From Tethya wilhelma (lineage: Eukaryota; Porifera; Demospongiae; Tethyida; Tethyidae): 64,000 nt of DNA. The DNA lies in NCBI GenBank assembly GCA_964030475.1, contig CAXIPT010000002.1, positions 16,304,749-16,368,748 on the forward strand, given 5' to 3'. Below, piece after piece: positions 1 through 13,167 of this stretch (positions are counted from its first letter, which is position 1; each line of letters begins with the position of its first letter). Below the pieces are notes generated by a model. It did not search any database, had not been told where the DNA came from, and saw only the letters and a list, made by a program, of their open reading frames with translations. The position numbers and the translations under genes are program-made.

Positions 1-3000
1 CTTTGGATACAGTTAATGCCAATGTTACAGTTGAAGAGAACACATCTTCCGTTACTATTAGTCCAGCTCAGGGTTCCAGTGAAATGGCTGACTGGGAGAT
101 TCAAATACAGAAGATCTTGAACAAACACCTTTCTACTTATGAAGAGAGAACTCTGGAATTTCCCAAAGAGGCAGCTGGTGAGGTGTATCCTTACATCATG
201 GAAGTCGCCAGTAATGAAACTGAGGTATACACTTATCAAAAGGACGAGAAATTAACAATAGCTGGGAGGTCTGACCTTGTGACAGAAGTATTTGAAAAGG
301 TGTCCAATATATGTGAATCTTGTCAAGTCTTAAAAAGAGATATTCCACTTTCCACAAAGCATATTCTCTACCTTGAGAAATTTTGCAAACAAGATTTGGA
401 CAGCATGAACCCACCTGTTAAGTACAGCCTCGATACTAACTCTATGTGTGTACACGTTATGGCTAACCCCAAGAGTCATGCTGCATTCATTGATCTGGTT
501 CATGAGAGATTGGGTTCAGCAGTTGAAAAGACCCTTACTCTTACTACTGAAGAGCGTAATTTGCTGTTGTCCAAAAAGGGAGCCACCAAAATTCGCGAAG
601 TACTCGGTACAACACTGTCTCAGGTGGTGTACGAATTTGAAGAGACCACATCAGATGACGGCAAAGCAAAGTGGGTGTTAGCATTTCTGTCTTCAGTTGA
701 AGATTCTTGTAAGACTGCTAAGAAGAAGTTGAAGCCTTATGTGAATTCTGTATCCTTTAAAATTTCCCTGCAAAAGATGAGACATTGTATTGACCAGAAG
801 TGGAGGACTTTGGTTTCGAAGCTCACTGATGAGTATTTCATCTTGATCACAGTGGTTGAAGAAAGAAAGGAAGTAGTTATCACAGGAGAGAAGCTTGAAG
901 AGGTGAAGAAAAAAGTTGAGGACTTTTTGTCTGAGCAGACAAGCATTGAGGAGAGAGTTAAAGTCAACTTGAATGTGTGGAGAGTGATATCGATGAACTT
1001 TGACAATGAAATTGAAGGCATCAAAGACCAAGCAAAGTCAAAAAAGGTGGCAATCCAATGGCCGAGTCGTTCAACTACTGACAGTGGCATTGAAATTGTC
1101 GTCCGGGGAGAGCCTGATGGTGTGGAGGACATCAAGGCTAAGGTGGACATGCTGAAGATGAACGTTGCCACAAAAGAGGAAAAGGTTGCCGGTGTACCCG
1201 CCATTGTCCACATCCTACACAGTGTGGAGGACAAACTCCATGTCCTTGAGACTAAACACAAATCTGCTATTGAAGTGAGCTTGGAAAGTGGCGACGACGA
1301 CCCATCCAATACTGGTGAACGTCCGCGAAAAGTTTGCAGTGCCACAGCCCAGGATGGCTCTAGAGTTTCTATCTACACTGGCGATTTCACTCAAAGCAGT
1401 GATCCTGTTGGGACAATCGTTAGCTTCATCACTCCCAATCCTGACCTGCAAGTTGGAAACTTGAAAATATTGTCAAGTGCTGGAGGAGCGGAAGTGGAGA
1501 GTGACTTCAGGAGTAAGATTACACAGTTCATGGAGCTGAAGCCCAACACAGTGTTCAGGACCAAACATGGGCAGCTCAGGTGCACACAACTATTGCACTG
1601 TGTCCTTCCACCCTGGAATGGGAGTGATCAACATAATGTCTTAGAAGAAGCCATCAAGAACATTCTTGAGAATGCCTCCATTTATGGATCCCTCCTTCTT
1701 ACTCCCATCACCTCCAAGCCACTCATGTATCCGGCAGATGTCTTTGCTCAAAAATTTATGGCTGTCGTCACAAACAGCACTGCTTCAAAAATCAAGTTTG
1801 CTGACATCCAAGTTGCCATCTATGTTGAAGAACTTTCACATGCTGAAGGATTCCAGAAGCTGTTGAGTGCAAACAACTTTCAGATACACACCCGTGTTCC
1901 ATCTTTGAGTCCCTCTTTGCCAAGAGCACCCCCCCAGCAACCACGAACAGCTGTGACCAAAGCTAAAGCTATCTCAAGCCCAATAAGTTCATTTATCACC
2001 TTAGTCCAAGGAGACATGCTCCAGCAAAATGTTAGTTAAAACTCATTCACAAACACTTCAACTCCATTTATTTTTTGTTTATTTTTTTTTACTGTTCAGG
2101 CTGATGTCTACATCAACTCCACTAATTCTGACCTGGATCTCAAGAATGGACAGCTGTCAAGTCTGCTCCTCAAAGCTTGTGGTGATGAGCTGCAGCAAGA
2201 ATGCTCTGCCTATGCTCCCCTACTCCCTGGAAGAGTTGCAGTTACTTCGGCCAAGAATCTCAAGTGTGACCAAATTTACCACATTGCATTACCTGACTAC
2301 AAAACTCGAAACTCTGAAAGGGTAAGTCATGGTACAGTAGTTACATGTGTGTCACACTGTGTCTGTGTTTGGCAGTTGGCAAACAAAAATTGGTCTCTTT
2401 CAGACTTTCAGAGACACAGTACGAACTATTCTTAAAATAGCCAAAGATGATGGCATCTCTTCAATTGCCATTCCCTCACTTGGAGTGGCCAACCTCAACT
2501 ATCCTGCGAGTGTTTCAGCCAAGATCCTACTGGACGAGCTGATTGCATTCCACGCTGCCAACCCTTCCACCTCTATCAAGATGTTCTACCTGGTCATCTT
2601 TGACAAGAGTACCCATCAGGTGTTCAACAAGGAGTACGCCACAAGGATGAGTTCTAAAAGGAGTTCTCCCCAACTACAGGTATGACTGTGTATGACATAT
2701 TGCTGTCAGTGAGTATTGAAACTTGTACCAGTGGTGATCTTTACCAAATAGGTCAGGATGTCCCAACTTTGAAATTGTGCATTAATTTCTGTGTATCTCA
2801 TTTTATTAGAGGAAACCTGACCAAAATGGCCAAGCCTTCAAACAAGGTGGCACTCAGCTGAATGTTGTTGAGGGGAACATAGCTGATGAGAAGACGGATG
2901 TCATTGTTAACACCACGACAGCAGACATGGAACTGTCAGCAAGTGCTGCATCAAGAGCGCTGCTAAAGAAAGCTGGACCAAACCTTCAGAGCATGTGTAA

Positions 3001-4866
3001 GCAACTCGTCCTCAGTGGTTGCAAGTTGGAACATGGACAGATTGCTGTGACTAAAGGATTCGACCTCAACTGCAAGAAAGTGATCCATGCTCATGTACCA
3101 CTGCGACATGTTGCCGTTAAATCATCCATTGATCATCAAAAGCTCATTGAAGAGATTGTAACAGACTGTCTGGAGAGGGTTGAAAGAGATGGGATGCATT
3201 CAGTTTCTTTCCCAGCATTTGGTTTGGGCCAAGGAGGTTACTCCACTCCTGAAGTAGCCAACCCGATGCTTGAAGCTATCAAGAAGTTCAGTGAAACAGG
3301 CAAAAGGTCAATCGATACAATCAGAATCGTCATCCTTGACCAGAACCTCTTTCAAGAGTTCCGTGACTTCCACTGTAAGTTTTTCGGGCTAAGTCAAGCT
3401 CAAGGCTTTTTTCGCTCTATGAAATCAAAGTTAGGATTCAGTCAATCAATGGATGGTGGGAGTGTCCAACTTGGACCATCTGACCCCGACCCCACGTCTA
3501 CTGCTACTCCACCTCCTGGCTTACAGGCTATCTCACGCTCGGTCCGAAACCCCACTGCTGTCTTTCACATTTTTGCTGTTTCACCTCAGGAGTGTGATCG
3601 AATCGCTAGTGCCATCCGTGCCATCCTCAAAGAGAAGGCGATTACAGAGAAGATTGAAAATGAAGAGATAATCGAACACCTAATTGACGATGACGTCAAT
3701 GAAATCCACAGCATTGGTGATACCTTTGGGGTAGATGTTCGTCTCATGACCAAGATGAAGGAGATTCACATTTCGGGAGAGAAGTCAAACGTACTAGCAG
3801 CAAAGATTAAGATAACTGCCATACTTTATGAAGCTGAGAAGGCCAAATCTGAGCTTGTCCTTTACACCTGGCAGAGTGACGACAATGGAACCATTGAGTC
3901 TTACAGTGAAGGAGCTAGCATCCAGCTTGAAAGAGCCTACCTTAAGAGCCTTCCTGCGATAGAAATGGTCATTGATTCTGACAGTGTTGTGGTGGAGCTG
4001 CAAAGTATGCAAGAGATAAACAAGACTTCTGGAAAAACACGAGAAGTGCAACGTGTAAAACGGAAGCTCACAACTGGTAAGTCAAATTGTTGGATGTTTT
4101 AACAACTACAGTGTCTAGTCTAGTCGTTGATTTTGTTGAAACTATTTTTCCTCTATATTCTACTTATCTAGACTATCCTGATACTTGGGAGGATGAAACT
4201 CTGAAGGATGGTCGACCTCTTCCCATGGAAATGTTTGAGGTGCCCAGTGGGTCTCTGGAATATCCCCGGGCAATCAAACAATTTGAAGCAACCATTAAAT
4301 TTTCTCACTACACAATAGAGAGTGTGAGGAGAATCCAGAATCGGATGGAGTATGCCAAGCACATTGCATTTCGCGATGCCATAGAGAAGAAGTATGGTGC
4401 TAAGGTGGAAGAGAGGAAGCTCTTCCATGGTTCAAAGTACGAGAGCCTTGAACTGATTGCCACACAAGGTTTCAACCGAAACTTTGCTGCTACAGCAAAT
4501 GGTATGTAGGAAAATATGTAGTAGGGCTACAAAGTAGTTCATTCTTTTTTCCCTTTGTTTGCAGCTGCTTATTATGGTACAGGAGTATATTTTGCTGTGA
4601 ATGCAAACTACTCAGCTCAGTTGAAGTATGCTGCTGCAGATGCCTCTGGTTGTCAATACATGTTAGTGTGTAATTTCGTGGTTGGTAAATACACTAAAGG
4701 TACCCCAAAAATGCGAGTTCCACCTCCACTTGGCCCAGACACCAAAGATGTGTTTGACACTCTTGTTGATAATGAACAGAGCCCCACAATCTTAGTGGCT
4801 GTCAAAGACTCTCAGGCTTACCCAGAGTACCTCATTAAATTTAAGATTGATCGTAGTAAGAAGTAG
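1..4866 (+). CDS. PARP14-like: PARP14-like mono-ADP-ribosyltransferase (5' end outside window)
   Basis: Exons 1-2030 (continues from upstream), 2100-2321, 2404-2679, 2810-4076, 4172-4501 and 4565-4866 join in phase and give about 1474 visible residues. The first exon holds KH-like repeats typical of PARP14. Macro domain 1 begins at SFITLVQGDM and runs over exons 1-3. Macro domain 2 (LNVVEGNIADEKTDVIVN) opens exon 4. A KH-like stretch and a WWE domain (LYTWQSDDNG to VQRVKR) follow, then the PARP catalytic domain in the last two exons. The catalytic core shows LFHGS (histidine) and YYGTGVYFA (tyrosine). The C-terminal PEYLI has a hydrophobic residue where poly-ADP-ribosylating PARPs carry the catalytic glutamate, which predicts mono-ADP-ribosylation. 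Vertebrate relatives act in interferon and DNA-damage responses; the role here is inferred. Domain order separates it from PARP9 and PARP10. Confidence 0.9.
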
Positions 4867-5044
4867 TATAATATGTGTATTGTTTTTGGTAGCAGGACAA
4901 GTTGTAGGATGGTCGTGTTTCAATGTTACAGTTAAAATTTTAAAAACTTTGTGTTACAATGTTGTAGGTGAATTGTACAATAGTATATGTAGCAGCTGTG
5001 TGAGAGTTTGGTATGATGATGTTCAGACAATTACAATTATTGTG

Positions 5045-8000
5045 TTAAAGTGGGACAACTATGAACTTTAGTGTTGGTTTAATACTTGTGAATGCTTCTG
5101 CTATTGCCTGTACAACTTCTCTGTGTGTTTTCTCTCTTAGTTTTATGCCATCCACCTCAAGAATTTCATACCCAGGCTGGAGGAAAAACAAGTATTACTA
5201 CTTTGTCATGGTGTACCCAGCACTGCCTGCCTGTCATGTATATACCTTAATGAATCCCTCACTGTGTACAATACCTCCCTCCCGTACATCACGAACATGT
5301 ATCTTTGACTCAGCTGTGTCAGTGCCACCATTCACTGACAGTCCTATTGATGAACCAGCAATCATTAGCTACATGTCCATTGCATTGCTATTAGTTTTGA
5401 GAACCGAAATAGTATGCTTACCGAGGAAAGATGATGTCTTAGTAAGTTCCACTACAACTGGACTCTTTGCTGTTTTAGCCAAACGATTGGCTCTTGAGGA
5501 AGCTTGTTCATCACCAGCATCCGGCAGATAGCTTTCATTCCATGCCAAAAAGGACTCCTTTGACTGGAGACCTGCTAAAGCTTGTTCACTGTGTATATAC
5601 ATTAATATTTTCAAAATGGTATTATTATGTCACTATGGTAACAAGTAGAGTTGTAGTTTACCTGTCTGGAGTGGTGGCTTTGTGAAGCACAGATTGAGCA
5701 GCTTGGCTACCAAAAGCCCCTAGATCTGGAGGTAGTGGCTGTGGTTTTGTTTCAGTTTTCACTAGACCCTCAAGTCCATTGTGATCTATGAAATGTCAAT
5801 ATAATTAGTGACACTGTGACAACTACAGCATTTTGAACTTTACTTTGAATTTCTGCGAGTACAGCACTGTGTTGGTGGGCTGTAATGAGAAGAAAGCAGC
5901 AATATACTGTCTAACTTTTCACCGAAGTATTAAGACTTAATGTTCACCTCTTTCATCTTTTGCCTGCTTTTCTTTTTTACTAAGTGCCTTCAACTCGTGC
6001 AGAGAAACTAGTTTGTCAAAATTAGTAACATCTTCTGGATACAGTATTGATCTGTAGTGATACAATGGTTTGTGTTATGGTACATAGTATTAGCGTGAAA
6101 CACTAAAAAGAGGGAGTGGCCTGGGTACGAGGCTACATAATTTGCCCTGTAATTCTGAGTACAAGGCTTACATACAGTGCTATACAATCATGAGTTTAAC
6201 TGTCACCTGATATCTGTAAGCAGCTGTATTTTCTCTGGTGTATCCAATGTAGAAATAAGGAAGCTTGCTAGCTTCTCCACATCTTCACTGTCTTTGTACT
6301 ACAACATAACACAGTGATAAGAATGTGTTTCTCAATGAATTCACTACACAAGTATATTCATTACTTCAATAATATAATTCATCAGTTGTTTATAACTGGT
6401 GGATGGATGAAACCACACACACACATTCCAAACATGCAACATAACACCATCAAAGCTACCACACCTCTTCAACGGTTTGCTTTAGCGATTGGACATCCTT
6501 CTCTGTGAGCAGCCGACGTGCTCGATCAAACAACATCTGCTCTGCTTGGCTGGTGGTTGATGCCAACATCAACTGACTCCCGATTCCCTTCTCAAAAAAC
6601 TTTGGTGTACCAGATCCACTGGCCGTGCCATTTATGTGTAGTTTGGGTGTTGTGCTCGGGCTATGTGTGGCTGAGGCTCTGGCTTCATGGGTTGCTAACG
6701 GCGACACAGCTAGTGCTGGCCTTTTGAATGGGGAGTTGCTGAAGGCCCCTGATTCTGAATGAGAAACAAACCATGATATGGTCATTGCCACTAGAACCCA
6801 TGTTATGCATGGTGATACATACCCAATGATATTGATCTTCCACGCGAAAGAGAGCTGAACTTTTTGGCAGAATCTGGACGTTCTTTTCGTTCTGAAACAC
6901 TTTTAGGTTTTTCGCTGCTTCGGGCACTATTGGATCTTTTCACTGAAGCTGGTTTAGGTGGTGCAAGGTTGTGAGCAGATGACTTTGGTGCAGGTGGAGT
7001 CTGGGGCTCCTCTTCGGCATGGAAAGACTTTCTCTTCTGACTTGGAGAGCTGAGAGGTGCTGTCAGAGACTTGAAGAACGAAGAAGTCCTCTCCCTCAAG
7101 TTTGGAGTCTCAGCTGAGTTAAGTAACAACTGATTAATAATTTGTCAGTATGAAGAAATAAATTGCTACATACCTTTTTCTTCTTTAACTTCATTTTTGC
7201 TCTTTTCTGAAGATACTAACTTTGGGTATCTTCCAAGAGACTAAAGCAAGCAGAATGGCCATTGATAGTTAAATCATAATACCTTGATAACGCTATGGAC
7301 TAAAACCTACTGTGATTGTCAGTATTAGGGTTTGATATGACCGCAGAATATGCACTGCTTCTGGATGTAAAATTGACAGAAAACTGTGACCATTAACATC
7401 TATGATCTGATCTCCAACTTGCAATCCACCCTCCTCAGCCAAAGAGTTGCCATCAACACTGGAATTTGTAAGGAATTTGAATGCTAAGGTTTCAATCAAT
7501 GTTTCAAGGCTTTCGATCCTCACACACCTTGAGATGTATATTCCCAAGCCATATTCACTTCCACCTCTGATACTGAACCCAAGCTCTCTCTTCTTGCTTG
7601 CATGCAAGACCACCTTGTGACTATTGCTGGCCCCAGGGAGACCATTGCTAGATGCCTCCTTTCTCTGTGTAACAACACGATTGCTAAGTACACCACAATA
7701 TGGTACACTGCCATGGTGATATTTACCCCTTCAATGGATGTGGATGTTGCAACTGGGCCATCTGTTTCTTCAACTGGATTCCCAGATGAATCCACCCTAT
7801 TCAGTGAATTGAATAACATAATTTACTGTTAATTGTGTGGGTTTATTCAGAATTTCTAAAGATTTAGCTTACCATACAAGAGAATCTCTTGCCATTGTCT
7901 GTCCCGGTATTTTCCCGACCCTCCTTATCTCTATCTTGAAGTCATCATGAGACTTGAGCACGAGGACAGCAGAGCTGTGTGACACCCTCTCAAAGTCAAT

Positions 8001-8504
8001 GCCATTCACATTCACAATCTGATCTCCGACCTGCAGCCCGACCTTCTCTGCCAGAGACAGTGAATCGACGTACGAGACATACACGCCCAACTCATGCTCT
8101 CTTCCTCCACGGATGCTGAATCCCAGTGGAGCTCCTCTCGGCCGATGGAGGTTCAGCGTGATTGTAGGAGACTGGCCACTTCTCTTGAGGGATCCACCTT
8201 TCTTCTTCACATCTGGTGTCACCTTCAGTGGGTGAGCCATTCGGTTGTACGGTGCCAGACTGTCAAACCGATTTCTGTCATGTCTAGGAATCAAATCACG
8301 AATGTAAGGAAGGAGGTCGAGCTTCTCTGGTGTGTCGAGACACGAGTTTAAAGCAAGCATCAGCTTTGCTATGCTCTTATAGGTGTTGTACTCCTTCAGT
8401 GCATAGAGGAGATAATCTTTGTCCTCTGGAGACAAAAGCTTCTCCACATTACGGTTGAATTCTTTCAGCTTGACTGCTGTGTCAATGTCCTTCCTCACAG
8501 CCAT
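5045..8504 (-). CDS. WHRN-like: Whirlin-like scaffold: HHD-PDZ-PDZ-HHD-PDZ
   Basis: Fourteen exons on the minus strand: 8504-7873, 7796-7727, 7664-7528, 7458-7311, 7240-7174, 7113-6823, 6754-6465, 6298-6207, 6051-5948, 5879-5844, 5785-5662, 5588-5422, 5343-5246 and 5176-5045. Total 2388 nt, 795 residues. Exon 1 encodes a harmonin-homology domain (KLLSPEDKDYLLYALKEY, LDTPEKLDLLPYIRDLI) and PDZ1 (LGFSIRGG). Exons 3-4 encode PDZ2 (LGFSIRGG, GLQVGDQIIDVNG). A Ser/Pro/Lys-rich linker follows. A second harmonin-homology domain (LLTEKDVQSL, LDTPEKIQLLTDIR) spans exons 7-9, and PDZ3 (LGLSVNGG, ILEVDGIKL) spans exons 12-14. This order is that of whirlin rather than harmonin, which has one HHD. Whirlin and harmonin organise stereocilia and ciliary or synaptic membrane complexes. 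For PDZ3 the acceptor before 5343 is the one that keeps the frame open. The 5' half is repeated next door. Confidence 0.88.
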
Positions 8505-10683
8505 AGTACACAGTAGCTGTACTGATGGGTTGCCAGCTATTTATATTGTGAGAGTGTGTCATGGAATATAGTATAGTATAGTAAACAACATGGATGCACA
8601 ACCACCAGACATGTAGACATAGTCTGACAGACTAGATACAGTTTGACAAACATTAACACAGTAAACTCCACATTGTAGAAATGTTACTAGAGTGTGATTT
8701 TCAGCCACTTACTTCAAAAGGAAATTTCGTAGCAATTCACCTTTTATGCATGGTGATACATACCCAATGATATTGATCTTCCACGCGAAAGAGAGCTGAA
8801 CTTTTTGGCAGAATCTGGACGTTCTTTTCGTTCTGAAACACTTTTAGGTTTTTCGCTGCTTCGGGCACTATTGGATCTTTTCACTGAAGCTGGTTTAGGT
8901 GGTGCAAGGTTGTGAGCAGATGACTTTGGTGCAGGTGGAGTCTGGGGCTCCTCTTCGGCATGGAAAGACTTTCTCTTCTGACTTGGAGAGCTGAGAGGTG
9001 CTGTCAGAGACTTGAAGAACGAAGAAGTCCTCTCCCTCAAGTTTGGAGTCTCAGCTGAGTTAAGTAACAACTGATTAATAATTTGTCAGTATGAAGAAAT
9101 AAATTGCTACATACCTTTTTCTTCTTTAACTTCATTTTTGCTCTTTTCTGAAGATACTAACTTTGGGTATCTTCCAAGAGACTAAAGCAAGCAGAATGGC
9201 CATTGATAGTTAAATCATAATACCTTGATAACGCTATGGACTAAAACCTACTGTGATTGTCAGTATTAGGGTTTGATATGACCGCAGAATATGCACTGCT
9301 TCTGGATGTAAAATTGACAGAAAACTGTGACCATTAACATCTATGATCTGATCTCCAACTTGCAATCCACCCTCCTCAGCCAAAGAGTTGCCATCAACAC
9401 TGGAATTTGTAAGGAATTTGAATGCTAAGGTTTCAATCAATGTTTCAAGGCTTTCGATCCTCACACACCTTGAGATGTATATTCCCAAGCCATATTCACT
9501 TCCACCTCTGATACTGAACCCAAGCTCTCTCTTCTTGCTTGCATGCAAGACCACCTTGTGACTATTGCTGGCCCCAGGGAGACCATTGCTAGATGCCTCC
9601 TTTCTCTGTGTAACAACACGATTGCTAAGTACACCACAATATGGTACACTGCCATGGTGATATTTACCCCTTCAATGGATGTGGATGTTGCAACTGGGCC
9701 ATCTGTTTCTTCAACTGGATTCCCAGATGAATCCACCCTATTCAGTGAATTGAATAACATAATTTACTGTTAATTGTGTGGGTTTATTCAGAATTTCTAA
9801 AGATTTAGCTTACCATACAAGAGAATCTCTTGCCATTGTCTGTCCCGGTATTTTCCCGACCCTCCTTATCTCTATCTTGAAGTCATCATGAGACTTGAGC
9901 ACGAGGACAGCAGAGCTGTGTGACACCCTCTCAAAGTCAATGCCATTCACATTCACAATCTGATCTCCGACCTGCAGCCCGACCTTCTCTGCCAGAGACA
10001 GTGAATCGACGTACGAGACATACACGCCCAACTCATGCTCTCTTCCTCCACGGATGCTGAATCCCAGTGGAGCTCCTCTCGGCCGATGGAGGTTCAGCGT
10101 GATTGTAGGAGACTGGCCACTTCTCTTGAGGGATCCACCTTTCTTCTTCACATCTGGTGTCACCTTCAGTGGGTGAGCCATTCGGTTGTACGGTGCCAGA
10201 CTGTCAAACCGATTTCTGTCATGTCTAGGAATCAAATCACGAATGTAAGGAAGGAGGTCGAGCTTCTCTGGTGTGTCGAGACACGAGTTTAAAGCAAGCA
10301 TCAGCTTTGCTATGCTCTTATAGGTGTTGTACTCCTTCAGTGCATAGAGGAGATAATCTTTGTCCTCTGGAGACAAAAGCTTCTCCACATTACGGTTGAA
10401 TTCTTTCAGCTTGACTGCTGTGTCAATGTCCTTCCTCACAGCCATAGTACACAGTAGCTGTACTGATGGGTTGCCAGCTATTTATATTGTGAGAGTGTGT
10501 CATGGAATATAGTATAGTATAGTAAACAACATGGATGCACAACCACCAGACATGTAGACATAGTCTGACAGACTAGATACAGTTTGACAAACATTAACAC
10601 AGTAAACTCCACATTGTAGAAATGTTACTAGAGTGTGATTTTCAGCCACTTACTTCAAAAGGAAATTTCGTAGCAATTCACCT
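6803..10683. repeat. Direct tandem duplication, two 1940-base units
   Basis: Unit 1 is 6803-8742 and unit 2 is 8744-10683, separated by one extra T. The unit starts in an intron of the whirlin-like gene and ends about 239 bases upstream of its start codon. The two units appear identical by eye throughout, including introns and the 5' flank. Confidence 0.9.
8764..10445 (-). CDS. Identical second copy of the whirlin-like 5' half (no HHD2/PDZ3)
   Basis: Exons 10445-9814, 9737-9668, 9605-9469, 9399-9252, 9181-9115 and 9054-8764 reproduce the first six exons of the neighbouring whirlin-like gene at a constant offset of 1941 bases. I saw no difference in exons or introns. It encodes HHD1, PDZ1, PDZ2 and the Ser/Pro/Lys-rich linker, then stops at the duplication edge before HHD2 and PDZ3. 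The copy sits on the promoter-proximal side, so in this assembly a transcript from here would read into the second copy. The lack of any divergence, introns included, suggests either a very recent duplication or an assembly artefact such as two haplotypes placed in tandem. As drawn, it could express a PDZ1-PDZ2 short isoform. Confidence 0.7.
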
Positions 10684-10832
10684 GAGCAGATTTCGAAGAC
10701 TTGACGTTTGTAAGGGGGCGGGTCCCGATGTTTGGAAAAAATAATGGGAGTGGCTCGTCACATGACTACTCAGCAGTTTATTTAGGATCATAATATCTAT
10801 GTTAGGATAATCAAGTTGAAGTATCAGTGAGT
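10446..10832. promoter_or_regulatory. Shared upstream region between whirlin-like copy and Dcd1-like gene
   Basis: This 387-base stretch separates two divergent start codons (10445 on minus, 10833 on plus), so it should hold both promoters. Its first 238 bases belong to the tandem duplication and recur upstream of 8504. Only 149 bases are unique. I see no canonical TATA box placed convincingly for either gene. Promoter function is inferred from position only. Confidence 0.45.
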
Positions 10833-13056
10833 ATGGGAAGAATTGTAGCTCTCTTTGCTGTTTTGGTGGTTTTGTCTGCATCGTTTGGTTGCTTTGAAGC
10901 AGCTGAATGTCATGGAAAGGTCAGTGTAAACCCTATGCCTGTACTTCAAGCAATAATTCCATGACGTGTCCCATGCAGCCTGACCCAGCAGCTAAACCTA
11001 ACTTGAATCCAGTTCAGACTGGTCCGCCAAAGTTTGTGAAGAGTGTAAAGAATGGAAAGCTGTACACAGTTGGAGAGGGAGATGATCAGATCGCTCTAGT
11101 CCATGTGTGGGGTAAGAAGTCACCAAATCAGTTTGTGCCTTCTTCATGTGAATTTTGAGTAGAAATATTAAAACCATATTCTAGCTGTCAAACAATATCC
11201 ACTTTGTTAACCTGATATTCACTTTGTTGTGATTTACTTATACATACAGGAAGTCCATATGATATGGGTTATGCTCATGGAGAACTAATGCAAGTCAAGG
11301 CAAAGAGTATGATGAGTGATGTTTGGCAGTACCTTGAAGATCAAGTCGTAAGATCTCATTGAAATCCATGATTGTAAAACTGGTGTACTTTGAACTCACT
11401 TGGTTGCATGTCCACAAAACAGGAAGAAGCGATCAATGGAACAGTGGACTTCATCCCACAGTGGTTTCTGGATGACGTAGCTAATGTCGGGTAAAAATAT
11501 CCTCTGTTTTTACTCGATCTTTGACTCTCTCTAGCTGACATGGTCACTGTTTGCTTATAGATTGGAAGCAGCCTTGGACCTGGAGTATGAGGTCACCAAG
11601 AAATACACTGGCTCTTACTTTGAGGAGGAGATCAAAGGACTTGCAGCTGCTTCTGGAGCTGATGAGAACACCATTCGTCGAATTCACATGATTGGTGAAC
11701 TAACGTAAGTGAAAATGATGAAAAAATCTACACACACAAACTGTATTACTATATAATATTCTACATTTCCAGCAAAGGACAATGTTCCATGTTTGGTGCT
11801 AATGCAACAGCCACTCCTGATGGAGGTCTATTGCAACTGAGAGCTCTGGACTGGGATGTGGATGGTAAGGAAAGCGTACGTGTCTTAAAACTAATAATTA
11901 TTAGGGTACTCTATGTCGTTTCCATATACATAGGTCCATTCAAGAACTATCCTCAGATAACAGTCTACCATCCAAAATCAGACAATGGCCATGCCTTTGC
12001 TAATATAGGATGGACTGGTTGGGTTGGCTCCATCACTGGTAGGTTGTTCATACGGTTACTATTTAGCTTGAAAGAATCAACTGGCAAGTTCAAAGATACA
12101 TGACATTATGTATCTTTGTTTAGGAATCTCCTCTGAAAAGATGGCCATATCTGAAATTGGTGTCTCCTTCCCGGACGAGTCCTTTGGCAAGGAGTCAAGA
12201 TTTGGTATTCCTTTCACTGTAAGCCAACAAAATTAATATTTACACCTAAGATTAATACCTACATCTGTATATTACACCATGTGTTAATTTGCTTCCCTAC
12301 AGTATATCCTTCGAGATATCTTGCAGTTTGACACCAGCTTACAGAAAGCGATGAGTCGTCTGTCATCAGCTCACAGGACTTGTAACCTCATCCTAGGTGT
12401 TGGTGATGGAAAGGTATTCCTACAGCTACAGCACTATATTGTTTGTGAGGCATGGTTTATGTGTTATTATGTTCAAATGACACATTGTAGGCAAATGAGT
12501 TTCGTGGAGTCCAGTATTCACATTCGGTAGCCAACTTCTTCACTTATGACAACCTGAGACCGGCAGCCGACTGGCATCCCAAGATACAGGATGTGGTCTA
12601 CTGGGGTATGTAGTAGGTCAATGACTGCTGCATGGTGTGTACATCAATTGCTGATTGATCTATTTACTTGTGTCGTCAGGAATGGACTGGCTTTGTCCCG
12701 GCTTCAACCAAGTCATTGGCAAGCAGCTGAGCACCTACCATGGCAACATCACAGCTGTGAACACCATCCGTGACATAGTGCCCATTGTCCAGTCGGGAGA
12801 CCTCCATGTAGCTATCTATGACCTCCGCAATCAGATCCTCCATGTAGCCAATGCCAAGGCTGACTATGAGACAGGCCCGGCTAAAGCATACGACAGGTTT
12901 GTATGTAGACTGCATTATTTGCATGCACATATTCAATATGGTATGTATATGGATTGATGTGATATTGCATGCTGATCCATAAATTTTCTATTGTGTAGGG
13001 CATTCATTCGGCTTGATATGAAGGATATGTTTGCTGAACAAGCACCATCAGTTTGA
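10833..13056 (+). CDS. Acid ceramidase/Dcd1-like Ntn-hydrolase, secreted or lysosomal
   Basis: Twelve exons: 10833-10919, 10979-11111, 11250-11347, 11423-11490, 11561-11704, 11773-11864, 11934-12038, 12124-12218, 12303-12413, 12491-12605, 12680-12896 and 12999-13056. Total 1323 nt, 440 residues. The ATG at 10833 opens a signal peptide (MGRIVALFAVLVVLSASFGC). A SPYDMGYAHG segment resembles the G-x-x-x-G-x-x-x-G stretch of C45/acyltransferase proteins. The probable autocatalytic nucleophile is the cysteine in TKGQCSMFGA, followed by LRALDWD, which matches the RxLDW pattern of acid ceramidase, NAAA and Dictyostelium Dcd1 proteins. In this N-terminal-nucleophile family, self-cleavage before the cysteine activates an amidase. 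The substrate (ceramide, N-acylethanolamine or another amide) cannot be read from sequence. N-glycosylation sequons such as NATA and NGT fit a lumenal protein. Confidence 0.85.
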
Positions 13057-13167
13057 AGTTGACTTATATAATTATAATATTATTTCTATTTAAAAACACT
13101 ATAATAATGTGAACTTATGATTGTGTGTGCCTGTATGTATGTTTGTGTCCTCTGTGAGACTAATGGT

